Source: Opitutia bacterium ISCC 52
GTDB lineage: Bacteria > Verrucomicrobiota > Verrucomicrobiia > Opitutales > UBA2995
Direction: 5' to 3'
NCBI GenBank assembly: GCA_014529675.2
Contig: CP076040.1
Location: forward strand, 806,001-870,000
DNA: 64,000 nt
Positions 18,422 to 27,251 of the stretch are shown here, piece after piece; the stretch's first letter is position 1; every line of letters begins with the position of its first letter. Made by a program: the position numbers and the translations under genes. The notes under the pieces were generated by a model. The model worked only from the letters and a program-made list of their open reading frames with translations. It was not told where the DNA came from and ran no database searches.

Positions 18422-19939
18422 TTAACGAATGCTGGTTGCGAGGTTGAATTGGGAGAGGAAGTCCTGAATCACGAAAACCAGTTCTTTATTATAAAGTCCA
18501 ATGAGGATGAGAATGGCCGCAGTGCTAAGTAGCGGAAACAGCATGGTGAAGGATGCCTCGGATACTTTCGCGTGGTCATCGCCATGATGATGGCCGTGTC
18601 CTTCTGCTGGTTTTTTCCCAAAGTAGGCGATTTCGATTAGGCGGAAGAAAAGGACCGCATTGATCAGACTGGAAATGAGAAGCGCCACGACGTATTCCCA
18701 GTTTCCGGAATTAATGCCGCCTTGGACCAAATACCATTTACTGAAGAATCCAGCTGTTGGAGGAATGCCGATGAGTGAGAGCGCCCCCACCAAGAACCCG
18801 ACCATGGTCAGTGGCATTTTCTTGAACATACCCTCAAGGGCGTAGATGTCGCGCGCTCCAGTCTTGGCAAAAACGATTCCTGCAAAGAGGAAAACGCAGA
18901 GCGTCATGAAGGCATCGCTGATGATATGGAAAATCGTTCCGGTGATTCCGGTTTCGTCCGCCAACCACAAACCACCAACCATGTAGCCCACTTCCGCGAT
19001 GATGAGGAAGGTCAGCATCTTGCGCAGGTCTTTCTGGGCCAGTGCACCGATCGATCCGGCGAGGATGGCGATGACGGCCAGCCAGACGACGATGTTGTCC
19101 CAATCCAAAATTTCAAAGGCGTAGTTCGGTCCAAACACCGTAAGCACCATGCGCACCATGACGTAGATCATTACCTTCGTAACGAGTGGGGCCATGATGT
19201 TACTACTCGTCGTTGGAGCAGAGGCGTAACTGTTTGGGAGCCACGAGTGGAGTGGGAAGAAAGCCATTTTGATCCACACCCCGACTGTGATCATAATGAA
19301 GGCCACCAGAATCGTAGGTGAGTCGAACAGCTCAGCCGTTTCGAGGATATCGCGGATATCCAGCATGTTCAGTGAACCCGTCTTAATGTAGAGGTATCCT
19401 ACACCTAACAGATAGAAGGATGCACCGATCGTTCCCATGATCAGGTATTTAAACGCAGCCAAGGTGGCGCGTTTTTTACCCATGGCAATCAAAGCATAAC
19501 TGGTCAAAGCCGAGACTTCCAACAGCACATACAAATTGAAGGCATCACCGGTAATCACGATGCCAAGGAGGCCGGATACCAAGAGTAGAAACAAGCAGTA
19601 ATACTGAGACGACTTATCTGGAGTCTCCGCATCTACGTTATCCTTCGAATAGATGGCTGTAAGTAGTGCAACCACTGAAACGGTTACCGCTACCAAGGCG
19701 TTCAGTCCGTCAATATGGAATTCTATGCCAAAGGGAGGAGACCAACCACCTAGCTTATAGCGGATGGGGCCATGTTCTACGACTTGAGCGAGCGTTGTTA
19801 GACTCGCGCACACCGAGGCACCCAAGCTGACCAAAGCGAGTGGCCAACTAAGCGATTTATAACGAAGTCCAACCAGGGCTACAATAACAGCCGTCAGGAA
19901 GGGAAATAACAGAATGAGTATGGGTGCCTGTTCAGTCAT
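18422..19939 (-). CDS. mrpD: Monovalent cation/proton antiporter subunit MrpD
   Basis: 505 residues. YVLLEVSALTSYALIA (helix-5 Glu) and MAFFPLHSWLPNSYASAPTTSSNIMAPLVTKVMIY (helix-7 Lys region) identify an MrpD/NuoM-type proton channel. The C-terminal loop carries a short His-rich run, GHGHHHGDDH, near residue 460, which echoes the His-rich insert in the neighbouring MrpC. It overlaps mrpC by four bases. Confidence 0.93.
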   Translation of the reverse strand: MTEQAPILILLFPFLTAVIVALVGLRYKSLSWPLALVSLGASVCASLTTLAQVVEHGPIRYKLGGWSPPFGIEFHIDGLNALVAVTVSVVALLTAIYSKDNVDAETPDKSSQYYCLFLLLVSGLLGIVITGDAFNLYVLLEVSALTSYALIAMGKKRATLAAFKYLIMGTIGASFYLLGVGYLYIKTGSLNMLDIRDILETAELFDSPTILVAFIMITVGVWIKMAFFPLHSWLPNSYASAPTTSSNIMAPLVTKVMIYVMVRMVLTVFGPNYAFEILDWDNIVVWLAVIAILAGSIGALAQKDLRKMLTFLIIAEVGYMVGGLWLADETGITGTIFHIISDAFMTLCVFLFAGIVFAKTGARDIYALEGMFKKMPLTMVGFLVGALSLIGIPPTAGFFSKWYLVQGGINSGNWEYVVALLISSLINAVLFFRLIEIAYFGKKPAEGHGHHHGDDHAKVSEASFTMLFPLLSTAAILILIGLYNKELVFVIQDFLSQFNLATSIR

Positions 19940-20502
19940 TTTCCGGTTCGAATCTGTTCAATGATTTCGCTTTCCTCAATGGAGCCGAACTCTCCGTAAA
20001 GTTTCTGTGTGATGGCCAATCCAACACCGAGTGTTGCAACACCTACCACAATAGCCGTGAGCATGAGCACGTGGACAAGGGGATTGGCAAATTCTTCTGC
20101 ATCGAACGCTGAGCTGCTGAGAGTATCATGACTGACTGCATGAGAATCATGGTCATCGGCATGAGAATCGTGACCATCCGCATGGTTTTCAGCAGCGGCG
20201 TGTATCTCCTTAGCCGCTTCCTTAACCGCGTGCTCCACGTCGTGATGTGCTTCTTCCGCTTCACCATGTCCTTCATCATGGTGGCCATGATGGGCCTGGT
20301 GTTCGTAAAGAATCGGAATCGTTGCGCCGTCTTTGTAACCAATGGAAACGTAAAAGAGGATGATCGCCGTTTGGAAGATCGACATCCCAATCAGCTTCTT
20401 AACCAAATTATTTTTGGCTACCAAGGCATAGAGCCCAATCATCATAATGATGATGTAGATCCAATAGTTAAAACTATCTGCTATAGATTGTAGGAGTTCC
20501 AT
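19936..20502 (-). CDS. mrpC: Antiporter subunit MrpC with a His-rich insert
   Basis: 188 residues, where the NuoK-like MrpC family is usually about 110-125. Helices 1 and 2 (YIIIMMIGLYALVAKNNLVKK and MSIFQTAIILFYVSIGY) and helix 3 (NPLVHVLMLTAIVVGVATLGVG) are normal. Between helices 2 and 3, residues about 67-130 form an insert with some 16 His mixed with Asp, Glu and Ala (HHGHHDEGHG, HADGHDSHADDHDSH). Such loops often bind zinc, nickel or cobalt or sense pH; that is inference. The gene follows a 267-base gap after mrpB, the only real gap in the operon. Confidence 0.93.
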   Translation of the reverse strand: MELLQSIADSFNYWIYIIIMMIGLYALVAKNNLVKKLIGMSIFQTAIILFYVSIGYKDGATIPILYEHQAHHGHHDEGHGEAEEAHHDVEHAVKEAAKEIHAAAENHADGHDSHADDHDSHAVSHDTLSSSAFDAEEFANPLVHVLMLTAIVVGVATLGVGLAITQKLYGEFGSIEESEIIEQIRTGK

Positions 20503-20769
20503 TTACAAACCTGGCTTTCTCACGGAGTGGTTCCGAAGAACGAAGTGATGACATGACCGAGCGCATTGCGCATCGGACCAATGTTGAGGTTGACGACCGA
20601 CAGACGAAGGAGCGCACCTGGGTGCGTAACTGAGTCGAGAGGAAGGAATACTCAGCATCTCCGCCCGAAAATGCGTCCAAGCCGCATTTCTATGAGAGCT
20701 ATTTTCTGTTAAGGTCACGAATGGTTAATTGCTTTAAATTTTTTGGGCGCATTTGCTGGGGAGCCCAGG
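20503..20769 (-). repeat. Possible interspersed element inside the antiporter operon
   Basis: The genes on either side touch or overlap their neighbours, yet mrpB and mrpC are 267 bases apart. The gap holds no convincing ORF; two short minus-strand frames of 68 and 71 codons are Ser/Arg-rich and look like noise. It holds two small perfect hairpins: CGCACC-TG-GGTGCG near 20615 and a GCGC-ATT-GCGC palindrome near 20560. This resembles the structured intergenic repeats common in Verrucomicrobiota genomes; I could not find a second full copy in this window. Confidence 0.4.
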
Positions 20770-21525
20770 TTAGATGCCTTCCTCCATTTTGCCGTTAGAA
20801 GCTAGATTTGAATAGATGGAAAACATGATTGCCGTAACCGTGAATGCTACTCCGATCTCTACCCCTAACATGCTGTGGTAGCGCGCATCGATCGCGTCGC
20901 CTGGTAGAACCTTGGTCAAAATGCTGTAGTCGAGAAAATTCTCACCGAAGATTAGGGACAGAACACCGTGACCGGCGTAGATGAAGATACCGATTGCTGC
21001 CAGGTTTAGTACCCGATTTTCAGGTACCCACTTCTGCGCAGTCTGTAAATCACGTGCTAGTGCCAGCAAGATGAATGCCGCTCCGAATATCACGCCGCCC
21101 TGGAAACCTCCTCCTGGACTGTAGTGTCCGTGGGCAATAACGTAGAGAGCAAAGACCTGGATAACTGGGATCAACAGACGACAGGTGGTTTCGATGATTA
21201 GATCCGGTTTCTTGGTCTCCAGCGTGGGTTCTGGGTGCTCCAGTTTGGTAGAGGGACCATAAACCCGAAGGATGCCGATGATAGCGATTCCAGCGGTGAA
21301 GATCACCACGGTTTCAAACATGGTGTCGTAGCCCCGGTAATCAGCCAGCACCGCGGTTACCATATTGGGCACGCGCGTTTCGTTGATCGTTTCGGTTATG
21401 TAATGCTGGGATAGGCGGTTGTCACTGGCCGGGGACTCAGTATCGCCCCAGTCAGGAAAGTCGCGTTCAGCCTGGAGCAATAGAAAACCAGTGATGATGA
21501 CGGTGATGATGCCTAGTATCTTCAA
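20770..21525 (-). CDS. mrpB: MrpB with a fused MbhE-like N-terminus
   Basis: 251 residues. The first about 100 residues (two helices with NMVTAVLADYRGYDTMFETVVIFTAG between them) match the MbhE-like end of MrpA. The rest, PDLIIETTCRLLIPVIQVFALYVIAHGHYSPGGGFQGGVIFGAAFIL, is the MnhB/MrpB domain, whose GHYSPGGGFQGG loop is diagnostic. It is therefore a natural fusion of the last MrpA segment with MrpB, and helps explain why no full-length mrpA is present. Overlaps the preceding gene by four bases. Confidence 0.9.
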   Translation of the reverse strand: MKILGIITVIITGFLLLQAERDFPDWGDTESPASDNRLSQHYITETINETRVPNMVTAVLADYRGYDTMFETVVIFTAGIAIIGILRVYGPSTKLEHPEPTLETKKPDLIIETTCRLLIPVIQVFALYVIAHGHYSPGGGFQGGVIFGAAFILLALARDLQTAQKWVPENRVLNLAAIGIFIYAGHGVLSLIFGENFLDYSILTKVLPGDAIDARYHSMLGVEIGVAFTVTAIMFSIYSNLASNGKMEEGI

Positions 21526-21767
21526 TCTGATGACCTCCTTGATGTGCGGAGCACGGTTGAAATTAGAAATACAGCGCTCACGCCAGCTCCCACGGCTGCT
21601 TCAGTGAATGCGACGTCCACCGCACCCATGCCTGACCAGAGCAGACACATAAGGAAACTGTAGACGCCGAAGATCATCGCGGCACTCAACAGGTCTTTGA
21701 CCTGCAGTGAGATGATCGCGGTAATCACCAGGAAAACCAAAATGATGAGATCAAAAATCCAGATCAT
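21522..21767 (-). CDS. MbhD-like subunit (MrpA C-terminal segment, DUF4040)
   Basis: 81 residues, three helices: LIILVFLVITAIISL, LLSAAMIFGVYSFLMCLLW and VAFTEAAVGAGVSAVFLIST. The DVAFTEAAVG block is the mark of the MbhD/DUF4040 segment found at the C-terminus of MrpA or as a separate hydrogenase-type subunit. I start at the ATG at 21767, which has AAGGAG at good spacing; a longer frame to 21800 has no such site. Overlaps mrpG by four bases. Confidence 0.9.
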   Translation of the reverse strand: MIWIFDLIILVFLVITAIISLQVKDLLSAAMIFGVYSFLMCLLWSGMGAVDVAFTEAAVGAGVSAVFLISTVLRTSRRSSD

Positions 21768-22102
21768 TGTCCTTCTCCTTTCGAATCTTCCCGTTTCCAC
21801 ATCTTGATGCCTTCTTCAAACCCGGCTCTAATCAGAGCGTGAGTACTCGTCGGGCTTGTGATCATGATGAAAAAGGTGATGAAAAAGATTTTTCCCACGA
21901 CCAGGAAGTTGGCCAGGGTGGGGTCGTTGAGCTGGAAAAGCGATAGCCCGGTGAGGATGAGCAGCATGGAACAGGTGTCGCCCTTCCCGGCTGCGTGCAT
22001 ACGCGTGTAAAAGTCGGGGAAGCGAAGGACCCCAACGGCTCCACCTAGAAAGAATATGATTCCGGTAGAGACTAGGAAGATGCAGATCGCATTGAGTATC
22101 AT
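21764..22102 (-). CDS. mrpG: Antiporter subunit MrpG
   Basis: 112 residues, three helices. GAVGVLRFPDFYTRMHAAGKGDT is the family signature (in MrpG/MnhG: RFPDxxTRxHAxxKAxT). Small subunit of the inner-membrane complex. Start overlaps the end of mrpF by four bases. Confidence 0.94.
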   Translation of the reverse strand: MILNAICIFLVSTGIIFFLGGAVGVLRFPDFYTRMHAAGKGDTCSMLLILTGLSLFQLNDPTLANFLVVGKIFFITFFIMITSPTSTHALIRAGFEEGIKMWKREDSKGEGQ

Positions 22103-22404
22103 TTGGGTGCCTCCTCCGCTTTCATGGTTGAGTAATGCTTGTTCGGATTTACCCGATCCAGGAACCGAGCTGCAGCCAACGAACCGATAAAGTTGAGCAA
22201 CGCATAGGTCAGAGCGAAGTCCACAAACATTTCCACTCGACCAAAGAGAATGCCGATGATCACCAGCAGAACCGTTGTTTTAGTACCAATCACATTGACC
22301 GCTACAATGCGGTCGATAGCTGTGGGACCTGCCACGATGCGATACATGATCGGGAGCATAAGAATCAATATGGCGACTCCCGAGAAGACAAAAAAGGTTT
22401 CCAT
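22099..22404 (-). CDS. mrpF: Antiporter subunit MrpF
   Basis: 101 residues with three helices. RIVAGPTAIDRIVAVNVIGTKT is the conserved MrpF/MnhF block, in which the Asp is needed for transport in studied members. Starts two bases after the mrpE stop. Confidence 0.94.
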   Translation of the reverse strand: METFFVFSGVAILILMLPIMYRIVAGPTAIDRIVAVNVIGTKTTVLLVIIGILFGRVEMFVDFALTYALLNFIGSLAAARFLDRVNPNKHYSTMKAEEAPK

Positions 22405-22406
22405 AT

Positions 22407-22901
22407 TTAGCTGTCCCCTCCTTCAAAAACCTTAGCCACTTTCTTTTCCATAGAGTCGTCCTTTACGCCATCGGCGGTATGTTTGCTGATGGAGTGAATG
22501 AGCATTTCATTTTCTCCCACCTCAATTGTGATAGTTCCGGGAGTCAGGGTAATGGAATTGGCGAGCATATATTTGCCAAAGTCAGTCTTCAGCTTGGGCT
22601 TGATTCGGACTAAGGTCGGATCGAGCTCCTTGATATCTCCTGGAGTCAGAGCGAGCTTCAAAATGTGAACATTCGAAAGGACGATTTGCCACAGGAGCCA
22701 AAGACCATATCCTGGCAGGCGAATGATTTCTCCCATTCGTGATCCAAAACTTTTGGATCGATTACTAAAATAGAAACTCCCTGAGATGGCAGTTATGAAT
22801 AAGGAAGCAAGCGCACCGAGGAATAGGTGAAAGGCGTCAAACTTTCCTGAAAATACAATCCAGATGCCGAGTAACAGCAAGAAGATGGCAATACGGTACA
22901 T
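22407..22901 (-). CDS. mrpE: Antiporter subunit MrpE
   Basis: 164 residues from the ATG at 22901. Two N-terminal helices (IAIFLLLLGIWIVFSG and FLGALASLFITAI), then LWLLWQIVLSNVHILKLALTP, then the soluble C-terminal block ANSITLTPGTITIEVGENEMLIHSI, all standard for MrpE/MnhE. First gene of the operon, so its promoter should lie in 22902-23080. The frame is open 33 codons further upstream but without hydrophobic or homologous sequence. Confidence 0.93.
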   Translation of the reverse strand: MYRIAIFLLLLGIWIVFSGKFDAFHLFLGALASLFITAISGSFYFSNRSKSFGSRMGEIIRLPGYGLWLLWQIVLSNVHILKLALTPGDIKELDPTLVRIKPKLKTDFGKYMLANSITLTPGTITIEVGENEMLIHSISKHTADGVKDDSMEKKVAKVFEGGDS

Positions 22902-23189
22902 ATAGAGCGTTAGAGAAATTGCGGATGCGGACTTAGACTCGACCTTCGGATAACAGGTGAGCGAATATGTAAAAAAAGTGATCTGCCTAGTCTTGCACAA
23001 GTCTTTTCGGGTGAATTTTTAGATCTTCCGGTTCCAAGATCACCTCCCATCTTCGCAAATGGTATTCTCCAGCCTTGAATTTTGGTCATGTTTTACAGCT
23101 TGCGTGTATCTCTGGTTATTAGGAATCATGAAGCTCAAGGTCAGTCGACTTGTCTCATACTAGTATTACTTTCAACCACCTCTGCATCT

Positions 23190-24143
23190 ATGAATTGGCA
23201 CTATGCAATCAACGGCGAACAACAAGGTCCGAAAAGTGAAAACGAACTTAAACAATTGTTTGAGTCAGGGCAGCTTAAGGAAAATGACTTGATCTGGAGA
23301 GAAGGTCTTAGCGAGTGGGTTTCTTATGACTTTGTATTTGTTTCACCAACTTCCGAGGCTGCGAGGCAAGCTTCAGCACCGGTGTCTCATGGGGCTCAAG
23401 GTCCGGCTCTGGACGCGCCAGTGCTGGAAGGTTTTGGTACGGGCGGACGAACCCCCAACGCCGATTTAAGAAAACAAGCGCTCGAAGCCCTCAAGGGGCA
23501 GTGGGGAGTGGCCATCGGATTGGTAATAGTCAGCTATTTGGCATTTATAGTGATGGGATTCATTCCCATTCTTGGGCTACTCGCGACGGTGATATGCTCC
23601 GGACCCCTGATCATGGGAATCGTTGAGTTTTTTGTCCGGGTCTACCGAAGGGCTGGTCCTGAGTTCGGGCAACTGTTCAATGGATTCAAAAACTTCCCTC
23701 TGGGACTTGCTCTATACTTATTGTTATTTGTTATCTCTGTCGGTGCGACCCTCATTGCTATAATTCCTGGCGGTATTTTAATAGGAATCGCAGTAGCTTC
23801 GAGTCAAGGAGGCTCGGAGGCCTTTACTCCTCACATGGGTCTGGGATTTGGCCTCCTCTACATAATGATGTTTGGCATGTCTATTATGCTGTATCTGTAT
23901 TTTGGTCTCTCATTTTTTATTGCCCTCGATGAACCGGAATTAGGAGCCGTGCATGCTTTGAAAAAGAGTCCGGCCATGATCAAGGGACATAAAGGTAAAC
24001 TCTTTATGATGTACCTCGTATTTTTCGGATGGTCCTTGCTGACAGTATTCACCCTTTTTATCGGAATGTTGTGGGTTGGCCCTTACTGTATTACGAGTTT
24101 GGTCGCATTTTATGACGACCTTAAAGATCCTGCTGCGGCTTAG
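23190..24143 (+). CDS. Membrane protein with an N-terminal GYF_2 domain
   Basis: 317 residues from the ATG at 23190. Residues 1-50, MNWHYAINGEQQGPKSENELKQLFESGQLKENDLIWREGLSEW, are a textbook GYF_2 (DUF4339) domain, a short module thought to bind proline-rich peptides. After a linker come about six hydrophobic segments resembling the DUF975/YciC-like integral membrane fold (GQWGVAIGLVIVSYLAF, LGLALYLLLFVISVG, LGFGLLYIMMFGMSIMLYLYFG). Cytoplasmic sensor module plus membrane domain; role unknown. The open frame starts at 23082 but the extra residues lack similarity to the domain. Confidence 0.82.
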   Translation: MNWHYAINGEQQGPKSENELKQLFESGQLKENDLIWREGLSEWVSYDFVFVSPTSEAARQASAPVSHGAQGPALDAPVLEGFGTGGRTPNADLRKQALEALKGQWGVAIGLVIVSYLAFIVMGFIPILGLLATVICSGPLIMGIVEFFVRVYRRAGPEFGQLFNGFKNFPLGLALYLLLFVISVGATLIAIIPGGILIGIAVASSQGGSEAFTPHMGLGFGLLYIMMFGMSIMLYLYFGLSFFIALDEPELGAVHALKKSPAMIKGHKGKLFMMYLVFFGWSLLTVFTLFIGMLWVGPYCITSLVAFYDDLKDPAAA

Positions 24144-24218
24144 TCTAAGACCCTCTGGATTTTCCATTGCGCTTTTAGAGGCGCCTGTTCAAGGTTGCGC
24201 GTTTTTTAAATTAGCACC

Positions 24219-25706
24219 ATGAGCAAGAACACTTCGGACAATACCCACGACCTGTTTGCCGTACGAAAAGGCAAGCTGGACAAGTTGCGCGACGAGGGAA
24301 TCGATCCATTTCGACAGAATTGGGTGCAGAGCCATACCTCGACCACAGCAAAGGCGTTGTATAAACCGGAGGAAGACAACGAAATTGAGGTCTCCGTTGC
24401 CGGTCGCATCACTAATATGAATGTGATGGGCAAGGCCATGTTTGCCAAAATTCTCGACCGCGATGGCAAAATCCAGATTTACGCAAAGCGTGAAGAATTG
24501 GGTGAAGAGAAGTATTTCAAGCTCCGGAAGCACGATATTGGTGACATCATTGGTGTCTCCGGCCCGATGTTTGTCACAAAGACGGGCGAAGTGACCGTTC
24601 GGGTGACCGACTATGCGATCGTTTCTAAGTCCATGCGACCTCTACCTGAAAAGTGGCATGGTCTTGCCGATGCGGATACCATTTATCGGAATCGTCACCT
24701 CGACCTGATTACCAACGAAGAAAGTCGCGATCGCTTTAAAAAGCGTAGCGCGATCATTTCCTGTATCCGCCGATACCTGGAAGCTCAGGATTTCATGGAG
24801 GTGGAAACCTCCACACTTCATCACATCGCTGGTGGAGCTGCCGCTCGTCCATTTGTGACGCATTTTAATGCCCTGGATTGCGATTTCTATCTGCGCATTG
24901 CGCTGGAGCTGCACTTGAAACGTCTTCTGGTTGGAGGATTTGATCGTGTCTTTGAGATCGGTCGCGTATTCCGCAATGAGGGCCTTTCTCGTCGACACAA
25001 CCCGGAGTTCACCATGCTGGAGGTTTATCAGGCCTATTCTGATTTTCGCGGTATGATGGAACTCATCCATGGCATGATCCAGACCATCTGTAAGGATGTA
25101 TTGGGTACTACCACCATCGCCAATTCGGATGGAGTTGAGATCGAGCTCGGTGGGGATTGGCGTGAAGTCTCCTACAAGGAACTTATTTTAGAAGCGACTA
25201 AAGATCCCGAGTGGTTCAGCCGATCCAAGGAAGAGAAGCTGGCTGCGACTGAGGGGCTGGGGATTCAGGTGAATCCGGAACTCGAGGATTATGAAATCAC
25301 CAACAACGTCTTTGAGAAGTTGATCGAGCCTACTTTGATCCAACCAACTTTCGTAACACACATTCCAAAGGAACTGTGCCCGCTTGCGAAATTGAACGAG
25401 GACGATCCGGCCGTGTTGGACGTATTTGAACTTTGCATCAATGGGCAGGAGATTGCTCCCGCCTACTCTGAGCAGAACGACCCCTTTATTCAGAAAGAAA
25501 TGTTCGAAGCTCAGATCGGTGAAGAGACTCAGGATCTCGATACGGAATTCCTGGCTGCGATGGAGCAGGGGATGCCACCAGCAGGTGGTATGGGTGTCGG
25601 TATTGACCGCTTGATCATTCTTTTGACCGGTGCGGCTAATATTCGAGACACCATCCTTTTCCCAGCGCTGCGTCCCGAGAAACGAGAAGAGGCTGAGGAA
25701 GAGTAA
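24219..25706 (+). CDS. lysS: Lysyl-tRNA synthetase, class II
   Basis: 495 residues, full length. N-terminal OB-fold anticodon-binding domain (VAGRITNMNVMGKAMFAKI), then the class II core with motif 2 FRNEGLSRRHNPEFTMLE and motif 3 GGMGVGIDRLIILL. The QNDPFIQKEMFEAQ region and the FVTHIPKELCPLAK block are typical of bacterial LysS. Charges tRNA-Lys in the cytoplasm. The gene lies downstream of the GYF protein and upstream of a LolC/E-type permease, a neighbourhood seen in several bacteria. Confidence 0.98.
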   Translation: MSKNTSDNTHDLFAVRKGKLDKLRDEGIDPFRQNWVQSHTSTTAKALYKPEEDNEIEVSVAGRITNMNVMGKAMFAKILDRDGKIQIYAKREELGEEKYFKLRKHDIGDIIGVSGPMFVTKTGEVTVRVTDYAIVSKSMRPLPEKWHGLADADTIYRNRHLDLITNEESRDRFKKRSAIISCIRRYLEAQDFMEVETSTLHHIAGGAAARPFVTHFNALDCDFYLRIALELHLKRLLVGGFDRVFEIGRVFRNEGLSRRHNPEFTMLEVYQAYSDFRGMMELIHGMIQTICKDVLGTTTIANSDGVEIELGGDWREVSYKELILEATKDPEWFSRSKEEKLAATEGLGIQVNPELEDYEITNNVFEKLIEPTLIQPTFVTHIPKELCPLAKLNEDDPAVLDVFELCINGQEIAPAYSEQNDPFIQKEMFEAQIGEETQDLDTEFLAAMEQGMPPAGGMGVGIDRLIILLTGAANIRDTILFPALRPEKREEAEEE

Positions 25707-25800
25707 GAAGTAGAAGCAACCAGACAACTGGATGTGTTGGCACTTTTTTAGTTCTAAGGAAACAGGTGTCAGCTTTCAGGTGTTAGGTTTTTTTAATGCT

Positions 25801-25840
25801 AGCCTTCATCCTTCATCCTTTTACCTTCATCCTTTATCAA
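25801..25840 (+). repeat. Short direct repeats of CCTTCATC in a leader
   Basis: Three copies of CCTTCATC and one CCTTTATC lie head to tail with small spacers directly before the LolC/E-type gene. Probably replication-slippage sequence; it is part of a pyrimidine-rich leader with no visible Shine-Dalgarno site. Confidence 0.5.
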
Positions 25841-25842
25841 CA

Positions 25843-27111
25843 ATGCCTTGGTATCTCTATCTAGCCTTTAAACAACTCTTCCCGACTGGATCGAAAGTTT
25901 CGTTCTTTCTGGTTTTGTCTGTCATTGGAGTTGGGCTGGGAGTGAGTTTATTAATCATCGTTCTCACGGTCATGAATGGCTTCCAAAAGGAGATCCGTGA
26001 TAAGATTGTCGAAACATCCGGTGATATCAGGGTCGAAGATCGGGCTGTCATCTACGACTACGACGAGCTGATGGAGGTTGTAGCCGGTGTTGAATACAAG
26101 GGGAAACAAGTGGTCGAAGCGGTTTCACCTTATGCCTACGGATTTGTCATGGTGCAAAACCGCAATGTGCCAGTGTTCCCGGCCATACGTGGGATCGATG
26201 TTAATCTGGAGCAGGAGGTTATCTCCTACGAAAAGTTTATGAAGTCGGGTTCGATTGACGATCTGGACGACGACTCGGTTATTATTAGTTCAGGACTCGC
26301 TCGCAAGATTGGAGCCTTCAGGGGAGATACACTCGAAGTCATTTCGCCTTTGATCATGGAGAAGCTGGAAGAGGATGAGATCATGTTGCCGCGCCAACTC
26401 CGCATCGTTGGTATTTTCGAAACGGGCTGGACGGTCATCGATAACAATACTCTTTTTTGTACACTCACCTTGATGCAGGAGTTCTATGGGCTTGAGGATG
26501 GCATTCATGGGCTGACCGTGCGCTTAAAGCGCGGATATGAGGAAGACGTAGATCTCATCGCGGCGACCATCAACGATACCATCCTTTCTCACGATACACT
26601 TCCTTTAGGGGTGAAGGCATTTTCCTGGCTCGATCTAAACCGCGACTTTCTTTTTGTCCTCCAGCTGGAAAAATCAGTTATGTTTTTTTTGCTCTTGTTT
26701 GTCATCTTGAACTCGGCCTTTTCCATCACCAGTACCTTGCTCATCTCGGTAGTTCGAAAAACAAAGGAGATCGGACTTCTGGGTGCCATGGGTGCCTCGC
26801 CTCGCGCTTTGATGGCTTGTTTTACAGCTCAGGGATTTATTATCGGAACGGTGGGTAGTATATTGGGCGTTGTATTTGCAACCGTCTGCCTGGCATTTCG
26901 AAATCAAATCGTCGCCTTCGTAGCTGGTATCTTCAATAAGGAAGAAACGCTCATCCGGTTCTATCAATTTACCCACCTGCCTGCACATTATCAACTGGAC
27001 GACTTTTTGATCATTATCGGTTCAGCTGTAGTCGCCAGCACATTGGCTGGGCTGATTCCCGCCGTTCGCGCTTCGCTGATGCGCCCTGCCACTGCGCTCC
27101 GGAGCGAGTAG
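25843..27111 (+). CDS. Lipoprotein-releasing ABC permease (LolC/LolE family)
   Basis: 422 residues from the ATG at 25843. Start MPWYLYLAFKQLFPTGSK and SFFLVLSVIGVGLGVSLLIIVLTVMNGFQKEIRDKI are the LolC/E signature: an N-terminal helix, a large periplasmic domain (to about residue 270), then three helices ending VRASLMRPATALRSE. LolCE with the ATPase LolD extracts lipoproteins from the inner membrane and hands them to LolA. No lolD gene follows in this window. The reading frame is open further upstream (25732) but homologues start at this methionine. Confidence 0.9.
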   Translation: MPWYLYLAFKQLFPTGSKVSFFLVLSVIGVGLGVSLLIIVLTVMNGFQKEIRDKIVETSGDIRVEDRAVIYDYDELMEVVAGVEYKGKQVVEAVSPYAYGFVMVQNRNVPVFPAIRGIDVNLEQEVISYEKFMKSGSIDDLDDDSVIISSGLARKIGAFRGDTLEVISPLIMEKLEEDEIMLPRQLRIVGIFETGWTVIDNNTLFCTLTLMQEFYGLEDGIHGLTVRLKRGYEEDVDLIAATINDTILSHDTLPLGVKAFSWLDLNRDFLFVLQLEKSVMFFLLLFVILNSAFSITSTLLISVVRKTKEIGLLGAMGASPRALMACFTAQGFIIGTVGSILGVVFATVCLAFRNQIVAFVAGIFNKEETLIRFYQFTHLPAHYQLDDFLIIIGSAVVASTLAGLIPAVRASLMRPATALRSE

Positions 27112-27251
27112 ATCCAAACTATCTTTATAGAGTAGAATAGGCTTCCAGCCTGTTTTATTCAAGAAAGGAACCCTCACCTACACCGCTAATGGTGCAGTGA
27201 ATATGGAACTTTCAAGGTGATACACTGGCAAGATACCTGTACTACTCTGTC

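Noticed and set aside
20474-20718. Two overlapping minus-strand frames of 68 and 71 codons between mrpB and mrpC.
   Set aside because: Composition is Ser/Arg-rich without any family pattern; they lie over a likely structured repeat.
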